Source: Xanthomonas bromi (lineage in GTDB: Bacteria; Pseudomonadota; Gammaproteobacteria; Xanthomonadales; Xanthomonadaceae). From it: 64,000 nucleotides of DNA. Position numbers and translations under genes: made by a program. Positions 36,516-46,545 of the stretch are shown here, one piece after another. The notes beneath the pieces are model-generated. The model was not told where the DNA came from, did no database searches, and saw only the letters and a program-made list of their open reading frames with translations. Where the stretch lies: assembly GCF_900092025.1 (NCBI RefSeq), contig NZ_FLTX01000040.1, forward strand, positions 56,885 through 120,884, written 5' to 3'. Positions within the stretch are counted from its first letter, which is position 1; each line of letters opens with the position of its first letter.

Positions 36516-39209
36516 ATGCCTGTTCACCACACCGGTCATTCGGCACGCCGGCGCCTGCGCCGCACGCCGGTCCGCGACATCCTCTGCACCACCATCGCCT
36601 GCGTGCTGGCCACCGCGTTCAGCGCACACGCGCAGGACACCACGCCCGCCGCACCACCGGCCAACGACACCAGCAGCGCCGCCAGCAATGGCCAGGCGCC
36701 GGTCACGTTGGACAACATCACCGTGATCGGCCAGCGCGCCAGCCTGAATCAGGCCGTGCAGGCCAAGCAGCTGTCCGATCACGTCATGGAAGTGATCTCC
36801 GCAGACAACATGGGCCAGATGCCCAACGTCACCGTGGCCGAAGCGCTGGTGCGCCTGCCCGGCGTCAACGGCACCCGCGACCGTGGTAACGAGAGCCTGG
36901 CCACCGTGCGCGGCCTGGGACCGCGCATGACCATGGGCACCGTCAACGGGCGCGAGATCGCCTCCTCCGAGCCCAATCGTGCGGTGCGCTGGGAAGTGTT
37001 TCCCACCGAGATCGTCTCCACCGTCAAGGTCTACAAGACCCAATCGGCCGACCTGGTGGCCGGTGGCCTGGCCGCCACCGTGGACATTTCCACCATCAGC
37101 CCGCTGGACTACACCGGCCCGGGCTTCGTCGGCACTGCCGGCCCGGTGTTCTACGACCACGCCAAGGACGTGGACGGCTACACCCCGTGGGGCAGCCGCT
37201 TCGGCGCCAGCTGGGTGCACAAGTTCAACGACAACCTGGCCGTGGCGTTCGGCGCCACCTATCAGAAACAGAAGAACGCCAGCTCCTCGATCGGCAGCTG
37301 GGGCTATACCGATGCCACTACCTCGCGCGACGTCGATGGCGATGGCACCGTCGATCCCACCCCGTTCGGCGCGGCCGACCAGCTCAAGCTGATCGACCAG
37401 ACCCGCACCGGTGCGATGGGCACCGTGCAGTGGCGCTCGGGCAATTTCGAGTTGAAGTTCGATGGCCTGTACTCGCGCATCGAGATCGACGAAGACCAGC
37501 TGCAGAACTGGTTCAACGGCCTGGACTTCAGCACCTTTTCCGGCGCGACCAATCCGTACACCACGCCGGGCTCGTCCTACACCATCGTCGATGGCGATGT
37601 GGTGGCCGGCACGCTGGCCAACTCCAACCTGCAGGTCGACCATGTGGTCAGCCACTACAACGAGGTCAAGACGCTCACCGCCGGTGGCTTGAATGCCAAG
37701 TGGAACGGCGATGTGTGGACCTTGGGCAGCGACCTCTCGTTCTCGCAGGCCAAGCGCGACAACACCTGGCAGGCGGTGCGCTTCGGCAGCAACCCGGACA
37801 CGGTGTCGTTCGACTTCCGCCGCAGCGTCACGCCGACGATCAGCACCAGCTCGGACACGCCCGAATACGGCATCGCCGGCCAGACCGAACCGCAGGCACT
37901 GCGCGACAAGATCGCCGCGCTGGCGCTCAATGCCAGCCGTGCAGTGGATGCCGGCCCGTTCACCTCGCTGGAATTCGGCGCACGCGCGGCGCGGCGCGAA
38001 AAGCAGAACCGCCACTTCCTCAGCAACCAGTCCGGCTACGACCAGCCGATTTCGGCGTATCAGGATCTGATCTACCCGGTCGGCATGCCGGACTTGAACG
38101 TGCCCACGCTGACCGGCGGCAACCTGGCCGAGATCGCACGTGTCGGCTTTGGCGGCTTCGACCCGGGCACGCTCGATGAGCAGATGCTCGACCACTGGAA
38201 CGTCAAGGAAGATGTGCGCGAAGCATTCGCCAAGGCGGTCTTCAGCTCGCAGCTGTTCGGCACCGATGTCACCGGCAATGTCGGCGTGCGCCTGGTCAAC
38301 ACCAAGACCAGCAGCAACGGCTTCGATTCGGTCGGCGGCAATGTGCAGCCCAGCAGCGCCAGCAAGGAATACACCGACGTGTTGCCCAGCGCGACACTCA
38401 ACTTCCTGATCGACGATCAACGCATCCTGCGCGTCGCGGTAGCCAAGGTCATCGCGCGTCCGCCGCTGGACGAACTGCGCACCGGCCGTCGCCTGGACGA
38501 CCCCACGGTTACCGTCGGCCAGCTCACCGGCAGCGGCGGCAATCCGCAGCTGGACCCGTTCAAGGCCACCCAGGTCGACGTCTCCTACGAGTGGTACTTC
38601 CACACCGAAGCGCTCGCCGCACTGGCCGTGTATCGCAAGGAAGTGGATTCGAGCATCGGCTACCGTACCGACCGCGAAGTGATCAACGGCCTGGATTACC
38701 TGGTCAGCGCGCCGTTCAATGGCGGTGGCGGCTACATCAACGGTGTGGAGCTGACCTTCCAGACGCCGTTCTTCTTCATCCCGCACATGGAAAACTTCGG
38801 CGTCTACTCCAACTATTCGCTGGTGGATTCCAACCTCAAGGAATTCTCGCCGGAAGACAACCCGTTGCCGCTGAGCGGCCTGGCGCGCAAGACCGGCACC
38901 TTCGACCTGTGGTACAGCAACGGCACCTTCGAAGCACGCGTGGGCTACAAATACCACAGCCCCTACACGGTGGTGTACGGCTGGAATGCCGCGCGGCTGG
39001 CACGCCTGCAGAGCGAAGGTACCGTGGACCTAAGCTTGAATTGGCAGTACAGCAAGCAGCTGGGCTTCCGCTTCCAGGCCGGCAACCTCACCAACGAACC
39101 ACTGCGTGCCTATACCGACAACAAGCCCAACCGTCTGGCCAATCAGGACGATGGCGGCTACCAGGTGTTCGGGCGCCGTTACCAGTTGGAAGCAACCTAC
39201 AAATTCTAA
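36516..39209 (+). CDS. TonB-dependent outer-membrane receptor (galactan-oligosaccharide locus)
   Basis: 897 aa. A signal peptide ends near residue 40 (AHAQ), with an Arg-rich n-region. The plug domain is about 60-190 (VTVAEALVRLPGVNGTRDRGNE) and a 22-strand barrel follows, ending in aromatic F (YQLEATYKF). Type is the large polysaccharide/maltodextrin-like TBDR (TIGR01782 style) common in Xanthomonas. ATG 36516 has GGGAGGGA seven bases upstream; the in-frame extension to 36327 lacks any feature. Followed by a GH53 endo-galactanase and a GH2 enzyme, so it probably imports (arabino)galacto-oligosaccharides; the substrate is inferred from the neighbours only. Confidence 0.92.
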   Translation: MPVHHTGHSARRRLRRTPVRDILCTTIACVLATAFSAHAQDTTPAAPPANDTSSAASNGQAPVTLDNITVIGQRASLNQAVQAKQLSDHVMEVISADNMGQMPNVTVAEALVRLPGVNGTRDRGNESLATVRGLGPRMTMGTVNGREIASSEPNRAVRWEVFPTEIVSTVKVYKTQSADLVAGGLAATVDISTISPLDYTGPGFVGTAGPVFYDHAKDVDGYTPWGSRFGASWVHKFNDNLAVAFGATYQKQKNASSSIGSWGYTDATTSRDVDGDGTVDPTPFGAADQLKLIDQTRTGAMGTVQWRSGNFELKFDGLYSRIEIDEDQLQNWFNGLDFSTFSGATNPYTTPGSSYTIVDGDVVAGTLANSNLQVDHVVSHYNEVKTLTAGGLNAKWNGDVWTLGSDLSFSQAKRDNTWQAVRFGSNPDTVSFDFRRSVTPTISTSSDTPEYGIAGQTEPQALRDKIAALALNASRAVDAGPFTSLEFGARAARREKQNRHFLSNQSGYDQPISAYQDLIYPVGMPDLNVPTLTGGNLAEIARVGFGGFDPGTLDEQMLDHWNVKEDVREAFAKAVFSSQLFGTDVTGNVGVRLVNTKTSSNGFDSVGGNVQPSSASKEYTDVLPSATLNFLIDDQRILRVAVAKVIARPPLDELRTGRRLDDPTVTVGQLTGSGGNPQLDPFKATQVDVSYEWYFHTEALAALAVYRKEVDSSIGYRTDREVINGLDYLVSAPFNGGGGYINGVELTFQTPFFFIPHMENFGVYSNYSLVDSNLKEFSPEDNPLPLSGLARKTGTFDLWYSNGTFEARVGYKYHSPYTVVYGWNAARLARLQSEGTVDLSLNWQYSKQLGFRFQAGNLTNEPLRAYTDNKPNRLANQDDGGYQVFGRRYQLEATYKF

Positions 39210-39542
39210 GCGCGGCCAACAAAACGTCACGCGCAGTCGCCGGGTGGGTGCGGACGGCGCGCAATAACCGGAGCGTACAAGTGGTACAAGCCGATTCCGA
39301 ACACGGACCGCGCCTGCCTGGCGGCCGCGCAGTAGGTTTGGTAGATGCTCTAAGCGCTGCCCGATCGGCGGCATATGCTCCTGCGCAGCCGATCTGATCA
39401 CTGCATACCTGCATCAAACCGCGGCAGCTGTGTGGCATCCCATCGGCAAGCCACGCTTGGATGCTGCACAGCGGCCGCGCAGCAGCACGGTCGCCCGCGG
39501 CAGGCTGTCACCCGCTCCACGTTGTCTCTGTCGAGGAATTGC
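39210..39542. other. Spacer between TonB receptor and GH53 gene
   Basis: 333 nt, no gene. A 7-bp inverted repeat GATCGGC (39363-39369) / GCCGATC (39388-39394) is visible, without a T run. GAGGAA at 39534 is the GH53 ribosome site. Confidence 0.5.
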
Positions 39543-40745
39543 ATGCGCTCACCACGTCGTCTCTGGACGCCCGCGCTCCTGGCGCTGGCCATTTCCACCT
39601 TCGCACACGCCGCCCCGGCTCCCGCCACGCTGTATCTCGGTGCGGACCTGTCCTACGTCAACGAGATGGAGGAATGCGGCGTGCAGTACCGCGAGAATGG
39701 CGTAGTCACCGATCCGTTCGAACTGTTTCATGCACACGGCGCCAATCTGGTGCGGGTGCGGCTGTGGAACGATGCGCGCTGGACCAAGTACAGCGACCTG
39801 TCCGACGTCAAGAAAACCATTGCGCGTGCACGTGCGCAAGGCATGCAGGTGCTGCTGGATCTGCACTATTCCGACGATTGGGCCGATGGCGAAAAACAGC
39901 TGATTCCCAAGGCCTGGGCCAGCATCACCGACACCGACGAGCTGGCGCGCACGTTGTATGGGTTCACCTACGACACGCTGAGCGCGCTCGACCGCGGCGG
40001 CTTGATGCCGGAGCTGGTGCAAGTGGGCAACGAAAGTAATTCCGACTTGATGGATAGCAAGCCCTGGGACAAAAAGCGCCCCATCGATTGGCAGCGCAAC
40101 GCCAAGCTGTTCAACGCCGGCATCAAGGCGGTGCGCGACATGAGCGCACGCTCGGCGATCAAACCGCGGGTGATGCTGCATATCGCCCAGCCGGAAAATG
40201 TGGAGCCGTGGTTCGCCGCCGCCACCAAGGCCGGCGTCACCGATTTCGATCTGATCGGCATCAGCTACTACCGCAAATGGTCGACGCAATCGATGGCGCA
40301 GCTGGGCAAGACCATCAAGCGCCTGCGCGGCCGCTACGCTGCCGATGTGGTCGTGGTGGAAACCGCCTACCCGTGGACCCTGGAATCCGGCGACACCTCG
40401 CACAACCTGCTCGGCGAAGACGCGCTGATTGCCGGCTACCCGGCCACGCCGCAAGGCCAGTCCAAGTACATGATCGACCTCACCCAGCTGGTCATCGATA
40501 CCGGCGGCGCCGGCGTGGTGTACTGGGAGCCGGCATGGACCAGTAGCAGCTGCAAGACGCGCTGGGGCACCGGCTCGTCGTGGGAAAACGCCGGCTTCTT
40601 CGATTTCAACCATGGCAATGAAGTGCTGCCGGCGATCGATTTCATGCACCACCCGTATACCGGCGCGCCGCCCTCGTACACGCCCGCAGCGCAGACGCCT
40701 GCATCGGCAAAACCGGCAGACGTCAGCGCGAGGACACAGCCATGA
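39543..40745 (+). CDS. GH53 endo-beta-1,4-galactanase
   Basis: Hydrolyses beta-1,4-galactan side chains of pectin, 400 aa, with a Sec signal peptide (cleavage after about residue 23, TFAHA). TIM barrel with acid/base E164 in QVGNESNSD and nucleophile E273 in VVVETAYPW, plus the family's start LGADLSYVNEMEE and the SSSCKTRWGTGSSWENAGFFDF segment near the end. GAGGAATTGC precedes ATG 39543. Overlaps the next gene by 4 nt (ATGA). A short Pro/Ala-rich tail ends the protein. Confidence 0.94.
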   Translation: MRSPRRLWTPALLALAISTFAHAAPAPATLYLGADLSYVNEMEECGVQYRENGVVTDPFELFHAHGANLVRVRLWNDARWTKYSDLSDVKKTIARARAQGMQVLLDLHYSDDWADGEKQLIPKAWASITDTDELARTLYGFTYDTLSALDRGGLMPELVQVGNESNSDLMDSKPWDKKRPIDWQRNAKLFNAGIKAVRDMSARSAIKPRVMLHIAQPENVEPWFAAATKAGVTDFDLIGISYYRKWSTQSMAQLGKTIKRLRGRYAADVVVVETAYPWTLESGDTSHNLLGEDALIAGYPATPQGQSKYMIDLTQLVIDTGGAGVVYWEPAWTSSSCKTRWGTGSSWENAGFFDFNHGNEVLPAIDFMHHPYTGAPPSYTPAAQTPASAKPADVSARTQP

Positions 40746-43306
40746 CCGGCATCAATCGCCGCGATCTGCTGCGCGGCATGCTTGCAAGCGGCGTGAGCGC
40801 GGCACTCCCGGTTGGCAGCGCCGCCCTGGTGCCCGGCGCTGCCGCCGCCGCACCGGCAATTGCCAAAGCCGCCGCGCCGGCTGGCCCTCTGGGTGATGCA
40901 ACGCAGGCGCCACGCGAGCGCCTGCTGTTCGATTTCGGCTGGCGCTTTCATCTGGGCCATGCCAGCGATGCATCGCGCGATTTCGACTTTGGCACCTTCC
41001 AGCGCAGCTTTGCCAAGGCCGGCAAGGACACCGCCACCGCTGCGCAGGCGAGCTTCGATGACAGCGGCTGGCAACAGGTAGACCTACCGCACGACTGGGC
41101 CGTGACCCTGCCGTTCCGCCCGGAGCCGATCTCGGCCACGATGACCGAGGAAGACCCCGCCGCCGCACACGGCTACAAGGCGCTGGGGACCAGCTTTCCT
41201 GAAAACAGCGTGGGCTGGTATCGGCGCACCCTGCAGATTCCGGCCAGCGACCTGGGCAAGCGTATCTGCCTGGTATTCGATGGTGTGTTCCGCGACTGCA
41301 TCGTGTTCTGCAACGGCCACATCGTCGGCCGCAATGCCAGCGGCTATTGCGGCTTCGAGGTCGACCTGAGCGAAGTGCTCGACTACGGCAAGCCCAACAT
41401 CATCGCCATTCGCGTGGATGCCACGTTGGGCGAAGGCTGGTTCTACGAAGGCGCCGGCATCTACCGGCATTTGTGGCTGCAAAAGACCGGTCCTCTGCAC
41501 ATTCCGTCGGACGGCGTGTTCGTGCGCAGCACGGTGCAGGAGGGCAACGCCACTGCGCAATTTTCTACCGAGGTGCGCAACGACGGCACCGCGCCACGCC
41601 AGTGCGTGGTGCAGGCGCGCATCACCGCACCGGATGGACGCACCGTGGCGCAGGCGGCCAGCACGGCAATCACGGTTGCACCCGGCCAGGTGCAGGTGGT
41701 CGAACAGACCCTGCCGCTCGGCCAGGCCGCGCTGTGGTCGATCGATACCCCGCAGCTCTACACCCTGACCAGCAGCGTGCACAGCGACGGCAAGGCCACC
41801 GATGCGGCGGTCACCCCGTTCGGCGTGCGCAGCATCGCCTTCGATGCGCAACGCGGTTTTCTGTTGAACGGCACCCAGCTCAAGTTGCACGGCACCAACA
41901 ATCACCAGGACCATGCCGGCGTCGGCACCGCCATTCCGGACGCCTTGCATGAATGGCGCCTGCGCCAGCTCAAGTCGATGGGCTGCAACGCGTATCGCAG
42001 CTCGCACCATCCGGCCACCCCCGAACTGGTCGCACTCTGCGACCGCCTGGGCATGTTCGTCATCGAAGAAACCCGGCGCATGTCCACCGACCCGGAGGCG
42101 ATGGGCGAACTGGAAACCATGGTGCGACGCGGGCGCAATCATCCCAGCGTGATCCTGTGGTCGCTCGGCAACGAAGAACCGCAGCAGGTCACCGAACGCG
42201 GCGCGCGTATCGTCGCGCGCATGCAGCAGCGCGTGCGCCAGCTCGACCCCACCCGCCCCACCACCTTCGCCATGGACAAGGGCTTCGGCGATGGCGTGGG
42301 CCAGGTCGTCGATGTGGTCGGTTTCAACTACCGTACCAGCCAGATGGACGGCTTCCACGCGCAATACCCCAACATTCCGATCTACGGCAGCGAAACCGGC
42401 AGCACCGTATCGGTACGCGGCAACTATCAGCGCGACGATGCACGCGGCTATACCCGCGCCTACGACCTGGACCACCCGTGGTGGGCGAGCACTGCCGAAG
42501 CCTGGTGGAGCTATGTCGCGCAGCGCCCGTACATCGCTGGCGGCTTTATCTGGACCGGCTTCGATTACCGCGGCGAACCCACACCCTACAACCGCTGGCC
42601 GAATGTCGCTTCGCAATTCGGCGTGCTCGACAGCTGCGGCTTTCCCAAGGACAACTACTGGTACTACCGCGCGCAATGGACCAGCGAACCGGTGCTGCAT
42701 CTGTTCCCGCACTGGAACTGGGACGGCCTGCTGCAACCCGACGATCACGGCCGTCTCCAGGTCTGGTGCCATAGCAATCTCGAAGCGGTGGAGTTGCTGG
42801 TCAACGGCGTCAGCCAGGGCCTACAGCAAGTGCCGGCTTACGGCCACGTCGAATGGCGCGTGGTCTATGCGCCTGGCGTGATCGAAGCGCGCGGCTATCG
42901 CGGCGGCAAGCGGGTGCTCAGCGAACGCCGTGAAACCACCGGCAAGCCGGCCGCGATCCGCCTCAGCTGCGACCGCACCACCCTGCGCGCCAATGCCGAA
43001 GATGTGGCGGTGGCGAAGGTGGAAATCGTCGATGCACACGGACGTCCGGTACCGACCGCCGACAACCAGGTGCACTTCGCGCTGCGCGGCCCCGCACGGC
43101 TGATCGGGGTCGGCAATGGCGACCCCAGCAGTCACGAGGACGACAAGGCATCGCAGCGCAAGGCATTCAACGGCCTGTGCGCGGCGCTGCTGCAGACCAC
43201 GCGCAGCAGCGGCGACATCGTGCTTCAGGCAACCGCGCCTGGGCTGACCTCAGCCACGCTGCGCCTGCCCGCAGAGTCCGCCAAATCGCGCGCATCGGTG
43301 GTTTGA
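40742..43306 (+). CDS. GH2 beta-galactosidase, Tat-exported
   Basis: 854 aa. A twin-arginine signal (NRRDLLRGM) indicates export of the folded enzyme. Order: sugar-binding jelly-roll (about 60-230), Ig-like domain (about 240-345), catalytic TIM barrel with acid/base E478 (SLGNEEP) and nucleophile E551 (YGSETGS), then DUF4982 (about 640-700) and a C-terminal Ig/invasin-like domain. Members act on terminal galactosides; galacto-oligosaccharides released by the adjacent GH53 are the obvious substrate. Translationally coupled to GH53. Confidence 0.92.
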   Translation: MTGINRRDLLRGMLASGVSAALPVGSAALVPGAAAAAPAIAKAAAPAGPLGDATQAPRERLLFDFGWRFHLGHASDASRDFDFGTFQRSFAKAGKDTATAAQASFDDSGWQQVDLPHDWAVTLPFRPEPISATMTEEDPAAAHGYKALGTSFPENSVGWYRRTLQIPASDLGKRICLVFDGVFRDCIVFCNGHIVGRNASGYCGFEVDLSEVLDYGKPNIIAIRVDATLGEGWFYEGAGIYRHLWLQKTGPLHIPSDGVFVRSTVQEGNATAQFSTEVRNDGTAPRQCVVQARITAPDGRTVAQAASTAITVAPGQVQVVEQTLPLGQAALWSIDTPQLYTLTSSVHSDGKATDAAVTPFGVRSIAFDAQRGFLLNGTQLKLHGTNNHQDHAGVGTAIPDALHEWRLRQLKSMGCNAYRSSHHPATPELVALCDRLGMFVIEETRRMSTDPEAMGELETMVRRGRNHPSVILWSLGNEEPQQVTERGARIVARMQQRVRQLDPTRPTTFAMDKGFGDGVGQVVDVVGFNYRTSQMDGFHAQYPNIPIYGSETGSTVSVRGNYQRDDARGYTRAYDLDHPWWASTAEAWWSYVAQRPYIAGGFIWTGFDYRGEPTPYNRWPNVASQFGVLDSCGFPKDNYWYYRAQWTSEPVLHLFPHWNWDGLLQPDDHGRLQVWCHSNLEAVELLVNGVSQGLQQVPAYGHVEWRVVYAPGVIEARGYRGGKRVLSERRETTGKPAAIRLSCDRTTLRANAEDVAVAKVEIVDAHGRPVPTADNQVHFALRGPARLIGVGNGDPSSHEDDKASQRKAFNGLCAALLQTTRSSGDIVLQATAPGLTSATLRLPAESAKSRASVV

Positions 43307-43549
43307 ACACGTGGCAGTTGCTGCGCACCGCTATGGCACCTGCGGCGCTGGCGTGGCCCGTGTTGGCCTCGACAGCGCCGCAGGTGCCAAACGCCAGTCG
43401 AAGTCCGTCTGTCGCCATGTTTGCCAACGCCTGCATCACCATGCAGGTCATTGCTGCCGGAAGATCGCGGGCCGGGCGTCAGCTTCGGCTCGGACATGTT
43501 CGGCGGACGTCACCAGACCGACGTCCTGCCGCTTGCGGGATCGGCAGCC

Positions 43550-43879
43550 TTACGTCTGCACATCTCCCCCAGCCGGATCGCGCGGAAAATAGCGGTTGAG
43601 CTTTTCGTCCCACGCGCGAAATTGCTCCAATGTATGGGCATCCATCGGGCGTGGATCGTCGGCCAGCGCTTTCTTCTGCGCCACATAGGCGACGCGCTGG
43701 GACGACAGTTCATCCCACGCCTTTCTGAGCATGACCGGATCCGGATGCGAGACCAGCATCGCTTCCAGCAGCGTGGCCTGTGCCACGCGCGCGGCCAGCA
43801 AATCGCTGAGCGCCTCGGTCACGGCCTGCATCCACTCGTGTTGTTTCTGTTCCATACCCAACCAGGTCGCCTGCGTCAT
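43550..43879 (-). CDS. Small helical hypothetical protein
   Basis: 109 aa, charged and predicted mostly alpha-helical, no signal or membrane segment and no motif that I recognise. ATG at 43879 (MTQATWLGMEQ) or 43855 (MEQKQHEW); neither has a good Shine-Dalgarno. Tryptophans are well spread and the amphipathic heptads (LSDLLAARVAQATLLEAML) hint at a phasin-like or coiled helical bundle. Lies convergent to the GH2 gene and co-directional with the fucosidase. Function unknown. Confidence 0.6.
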   Translation of the reverse strand: MTQATWLGMEQKQHEWMQAVTEALSDLLAARVAQATLLEAMLVSHPDPVMLRKAWDELSSQRVAYVAQKKALADDPRPMDAHTLEQFRAWDEKLNRYFPRDPAGGDVQT

Positions 43880-43945
43880 GCGCCGCGCACCATAGCGCCT
43901 CATCGGGAACGGCGGTGTGCAAAGCGGCTGAAGATTCAGGTTAAC

Positions 43946-43993
43946 GCGTGAGGCGAATGCGGCGATTTGCCTCTCCATCGCTTCGCCTCACGC
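43946..43993. repeat. 12-bp inverted repeat downstream of GH29
   Basis: GCGTGAGGCGAA (43946-43957) and TTCGCCTCACGC (43982-43993) are perfect complements with a 24-nt loop, 76 nt past the fucosidase stop. No T run follows, so it may be a stabilising 3' hairpin, a factor-dependent terminator or an operator pair for the upstream hypothetical gene. Confidence 0.6.
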
Positions 43994-44068
43994 ATCTCAG
44001 CGCGCGGTACTGCATCGGCCCAGCCATGCACTCCCACGTGGCACATGACCCCGCGGGAGCGCAAGCGC

Positions 44069-45997
44069 TCACCGCAAGCGCGAGAATGCACCGATCCCCG
44101 CGATTGCCAGCCGCTCGGCGGGCAGCGCCGTTTCCGCGAACGACAGCCGCAGGTAACGGATCTGGCGAACTTCGGGGAAATTCAGGCGCTGGGTCGAAAG
44201 CGCATAGGCGATATTGGACAGCTCGCCGGCGCCGGCCGGCTGCCAGTGCTGGCCATCTTCGCTGGTTTCGGCGCGATAGCCCTTCGGCGGCGCCGCACCG
44301 TTCATCACCGTGCGCGAGGGCGTGAGGCTGAACCCGGCGACCTGGCGCGATGCACCGAGGTCGATGGTCGCCTGCACAGGATGCCCAGGCGTGGGGGCTG
44401 GGGTGATCCAGATGGTGCTGGCATCGTCGTCGAGCAACGTGTCCGCCCCTGGCGCGCTCGCCTCGACGATGCGCCAGCCGGCAGTGGACAGCACATCCGG
44501 TGCATTCGCCGTCGGCCGCGCGACCGGCACTGGCGCAACGGCGCGGAACAGCGCGAATTCGCTGATCGCCGGGCAGACCGGCGCCTCGAGCACGACCAGG
44601 CGCACCCGGCGTGCGGCGATCGGACGATCCAGCCGCACGATGCGTTGTGCACCGATGCACTGCGCTTCGGCCAATCGCCGCCATTGCCCATCGACTTCGG
44701 CGTCGACCGCGAAGCGGGTGACGCGCACGCCCAGCGGCAGATATTCGCGCAGCCGGATCAAATCGAAACTGTGCACCGCCGATAGCTCCAGCGTGAGCGT
44801 CGGCGTGGTGACATCGTCCGGCGTGGACCAGTAACTGTCCGGCTGGCGGTCGAGCACGCGCGCTGGCTCGAACCCGGGACCACGTGACGCGCTGGCGCTG
44901 GCCTTGGCGCCCTTGGCCAGATCGATGGCGAAGCTGGCGCGGATCGCGTCGCCGAAGCTCTGCAGCACCGCCACGTCGTGGTCGGGAATGCGGCCGCGTC
45001 GGTCGGGCGGAAGATTGAGGTTCATGTTGGTGCCGCGCGCGACCGAGGTGTCGAAGTAGCGCACCAGGTTCTCCGGGCTACGCACCTTGCCATCTTCGTC
45101 GGCATGGTAGAACCAGCCCGGGCGGATCGACGTGTTGGTTTCGGCCGGCCACCACAGCGCCCCGCCGCGCACGCCGGAATTGCCGTTTTCCTGCGTGTAC
45201 GGGGCATTGGGCATGGTCGGCCAGGATGGATCGCCGGCGATCCCATCTTCGTTGCCGCCCCAGCGGATATCGGCGCCGAGCGGGTCGAAGGTGCAGGCCA
45301 TCGGCTGATGCTGATGCACCAGCGCGATCATTCGCGGCCAGTTGTAATACGCAGGCGCATCGATCTTGCGCGATTCGCGCGCCCCACCGTAGTAGCCGTC
45401 GCCACCATTGGCGCCGTCGAACCAGAACTCGAACAGGTCGCCATAGCCGGTGCACAGTTCGACGATCTGCTTGCGGAAGTAGTCGAGATAGCCGGGGCGC
45501 CCGTATTCGGCATGGTTGCGATCCCAAGGCGAGAGGTAAATGCCGAACGCCAGACCAGCGCGTCGGCACGCCGCTGCCATTTCGCCCACGATGTCGCCCT
45601 TGCCGTTCTTGTACGGCGAATGACGGATGCAATGCTCGGTCAACCGGGTCGGCCAAAGGCAGAACCCATCGTGGTGCTTGGCCGTGAAAATCAGACCTTT
45701 CAGATTGCCGGCCTTGGCAGCAGCGACGATCTGATCGGCCGAAAAATCGCTGGGATCGAATTTGCGCGGATCCTCGTCGCCGTAGCCCCATTCCTTGTCG
45801 GTGAAGGTGTTCATCGCAAAATGCACGAAGGCGTATTGTTCCCACCGATGCCAACGCAGCTGTCGCGCGCTGGGCACCGCCCCCCACGGCGCCGGCCCGT
45901 TGGCGCGCGGCGTCTGCGCGATGCGCGCTGCCGATGCAGTAAAGCTGGCGGTAGCGGCCACCACACCCGTGGCAAGAAAGGTACGACGATCGATCAT
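44069..45997 (-). CDS. GH29 alpha-L-fucosidase, Tat-exported
   Basis: 642 aa. A twin-arginine-type signal (DRRTFLATG) is followed by an Ala-rich h-region. Catalytic GH29 barrel (about 45-340) with nucleophile D194 in FWFDGANGG and the active-site segment TAKHHDGFCLWPT. Two beta-sandwich modules follow (about 375-500 and 520-640), resembling F5/8 type C/CBM32 carbohydrate-binding domains. AAGG lies before ATG 45997. May remove fucose from plant xyloglucan or pectin; divergent from mutS and apparently a single-gene unit. Confidence 0.9.
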   Translation of the reverse strand: MIDRRTFLATGVVAATASFTASAARIAQTPRANGPAPWGAVPSARQLRWHRWEQYAFVHFAMNTFTDKEWGYGDEDPRKFDPSDFSADQIVAAAKAGNLKGLIFTAKHHDGFCLWPTRLTEHCIRHSPYKNGKGDIVGEMAAACRRAGLAFGIYLSPWDRNHAEYGRPGYLDYFRKQIVELCTGYGDLFEFWFDGANGGDGYYGGARESRKIDAPAYYNWPRMIALVHQHQPMACTFDPLGADIRWGGNEDGIAGDPSWPTMPNAPYTQENGNSGVRGGALWWPAETNTSIRPGWFYHADEDGKVRSPENLVRYFDTSVARGTNMNLNLPPDRRGRIPDHDVAVLQSFGDAIRASFAIDLAKGAKASASASRGPGFEPARVLDRQPDSYWSTPDDVTTPTLTLELSAVHSFDLIRLREYLPLGVRVTRFAVDAEVDGQWRRLAEAQCIGAQRIVRLDRPIAARRVRLVVLEAPVCPAISEFALFRAVAPVPVARPTANAPDVLSTAGWRIVEASAPGADTLLDDDASTIWITPAPTPGHPVQATIDLGASRQVAGFSLTPSRTVMNGAAPPKGYRAETSEDGQHWQPAGAGELSNIAYALSTQRLNFPEVRQIRYLRLSFAETALPAERLAIAGIGAFSRLR

Positions 45998-46545
45998 TAG
46001 CGCCTTCCGACGTTGCACAAGTTTCGATCTTAGCTTTTCCAACGGCGAAGAGTCCCAACCCAGAAGCAACAGACAGCGGTGCAAGGCATCGCAGACAGTG
46101 TCCCCGGTACGGCTGGCGGTGGAGCGCGTGCGAAGCACGCTGCGAGCGTTTGTGCCTTGACGGCTGATCGCCCCGCCCTGCGTTGCTGGTGCTCGCATGT
46201 CTGTGCATCCGCCGCACGCAACGCCACCTCTGTGAACAAAACGAAGATTCGTTCTCCGTCCAGAAGCCTTGACATGGCAGCCATTCGCCCACTGAGCCCA
46301 TGCGTGGTGCCCTGCCGACCGATCGCTCAAGGATTTTTCGATGGCTGGGCTTAAACTTGGAGCCCGCGCCAACGTGGGCGGGCGTGGTTTCGTCGCGATC
46401 TCCTGCGCGACCTCAGCCACTGGCCAGATTTCATCGCACATCGATTCATTCCGTTTAGAGGGTCGTCGCAACAACGGCGCGACAAAAGTCATCGCTACTC
46501 TCGCCATCGCCCCTGATTGACCGCCACATCCCGGAAGAACATTTC
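45998..46545. other. Divergent promoter region GH29/mutS
   Basis: 548 nt holding both promoters. No gene recognised; the open frames here are extensions of GH29 or antisense frames without ribosome sites. GGAAG at 46533-46537 serves the mutS TTG start. Confidence 0.5.

Noticed and set aside
44069..46507. GH29 frame extended to 46507 (812 aa).
   Set aside because: The extension has no ribosome site or signal peptide, while ATG 45997 opens with a Tat signal and a Shine-Dalgarno.
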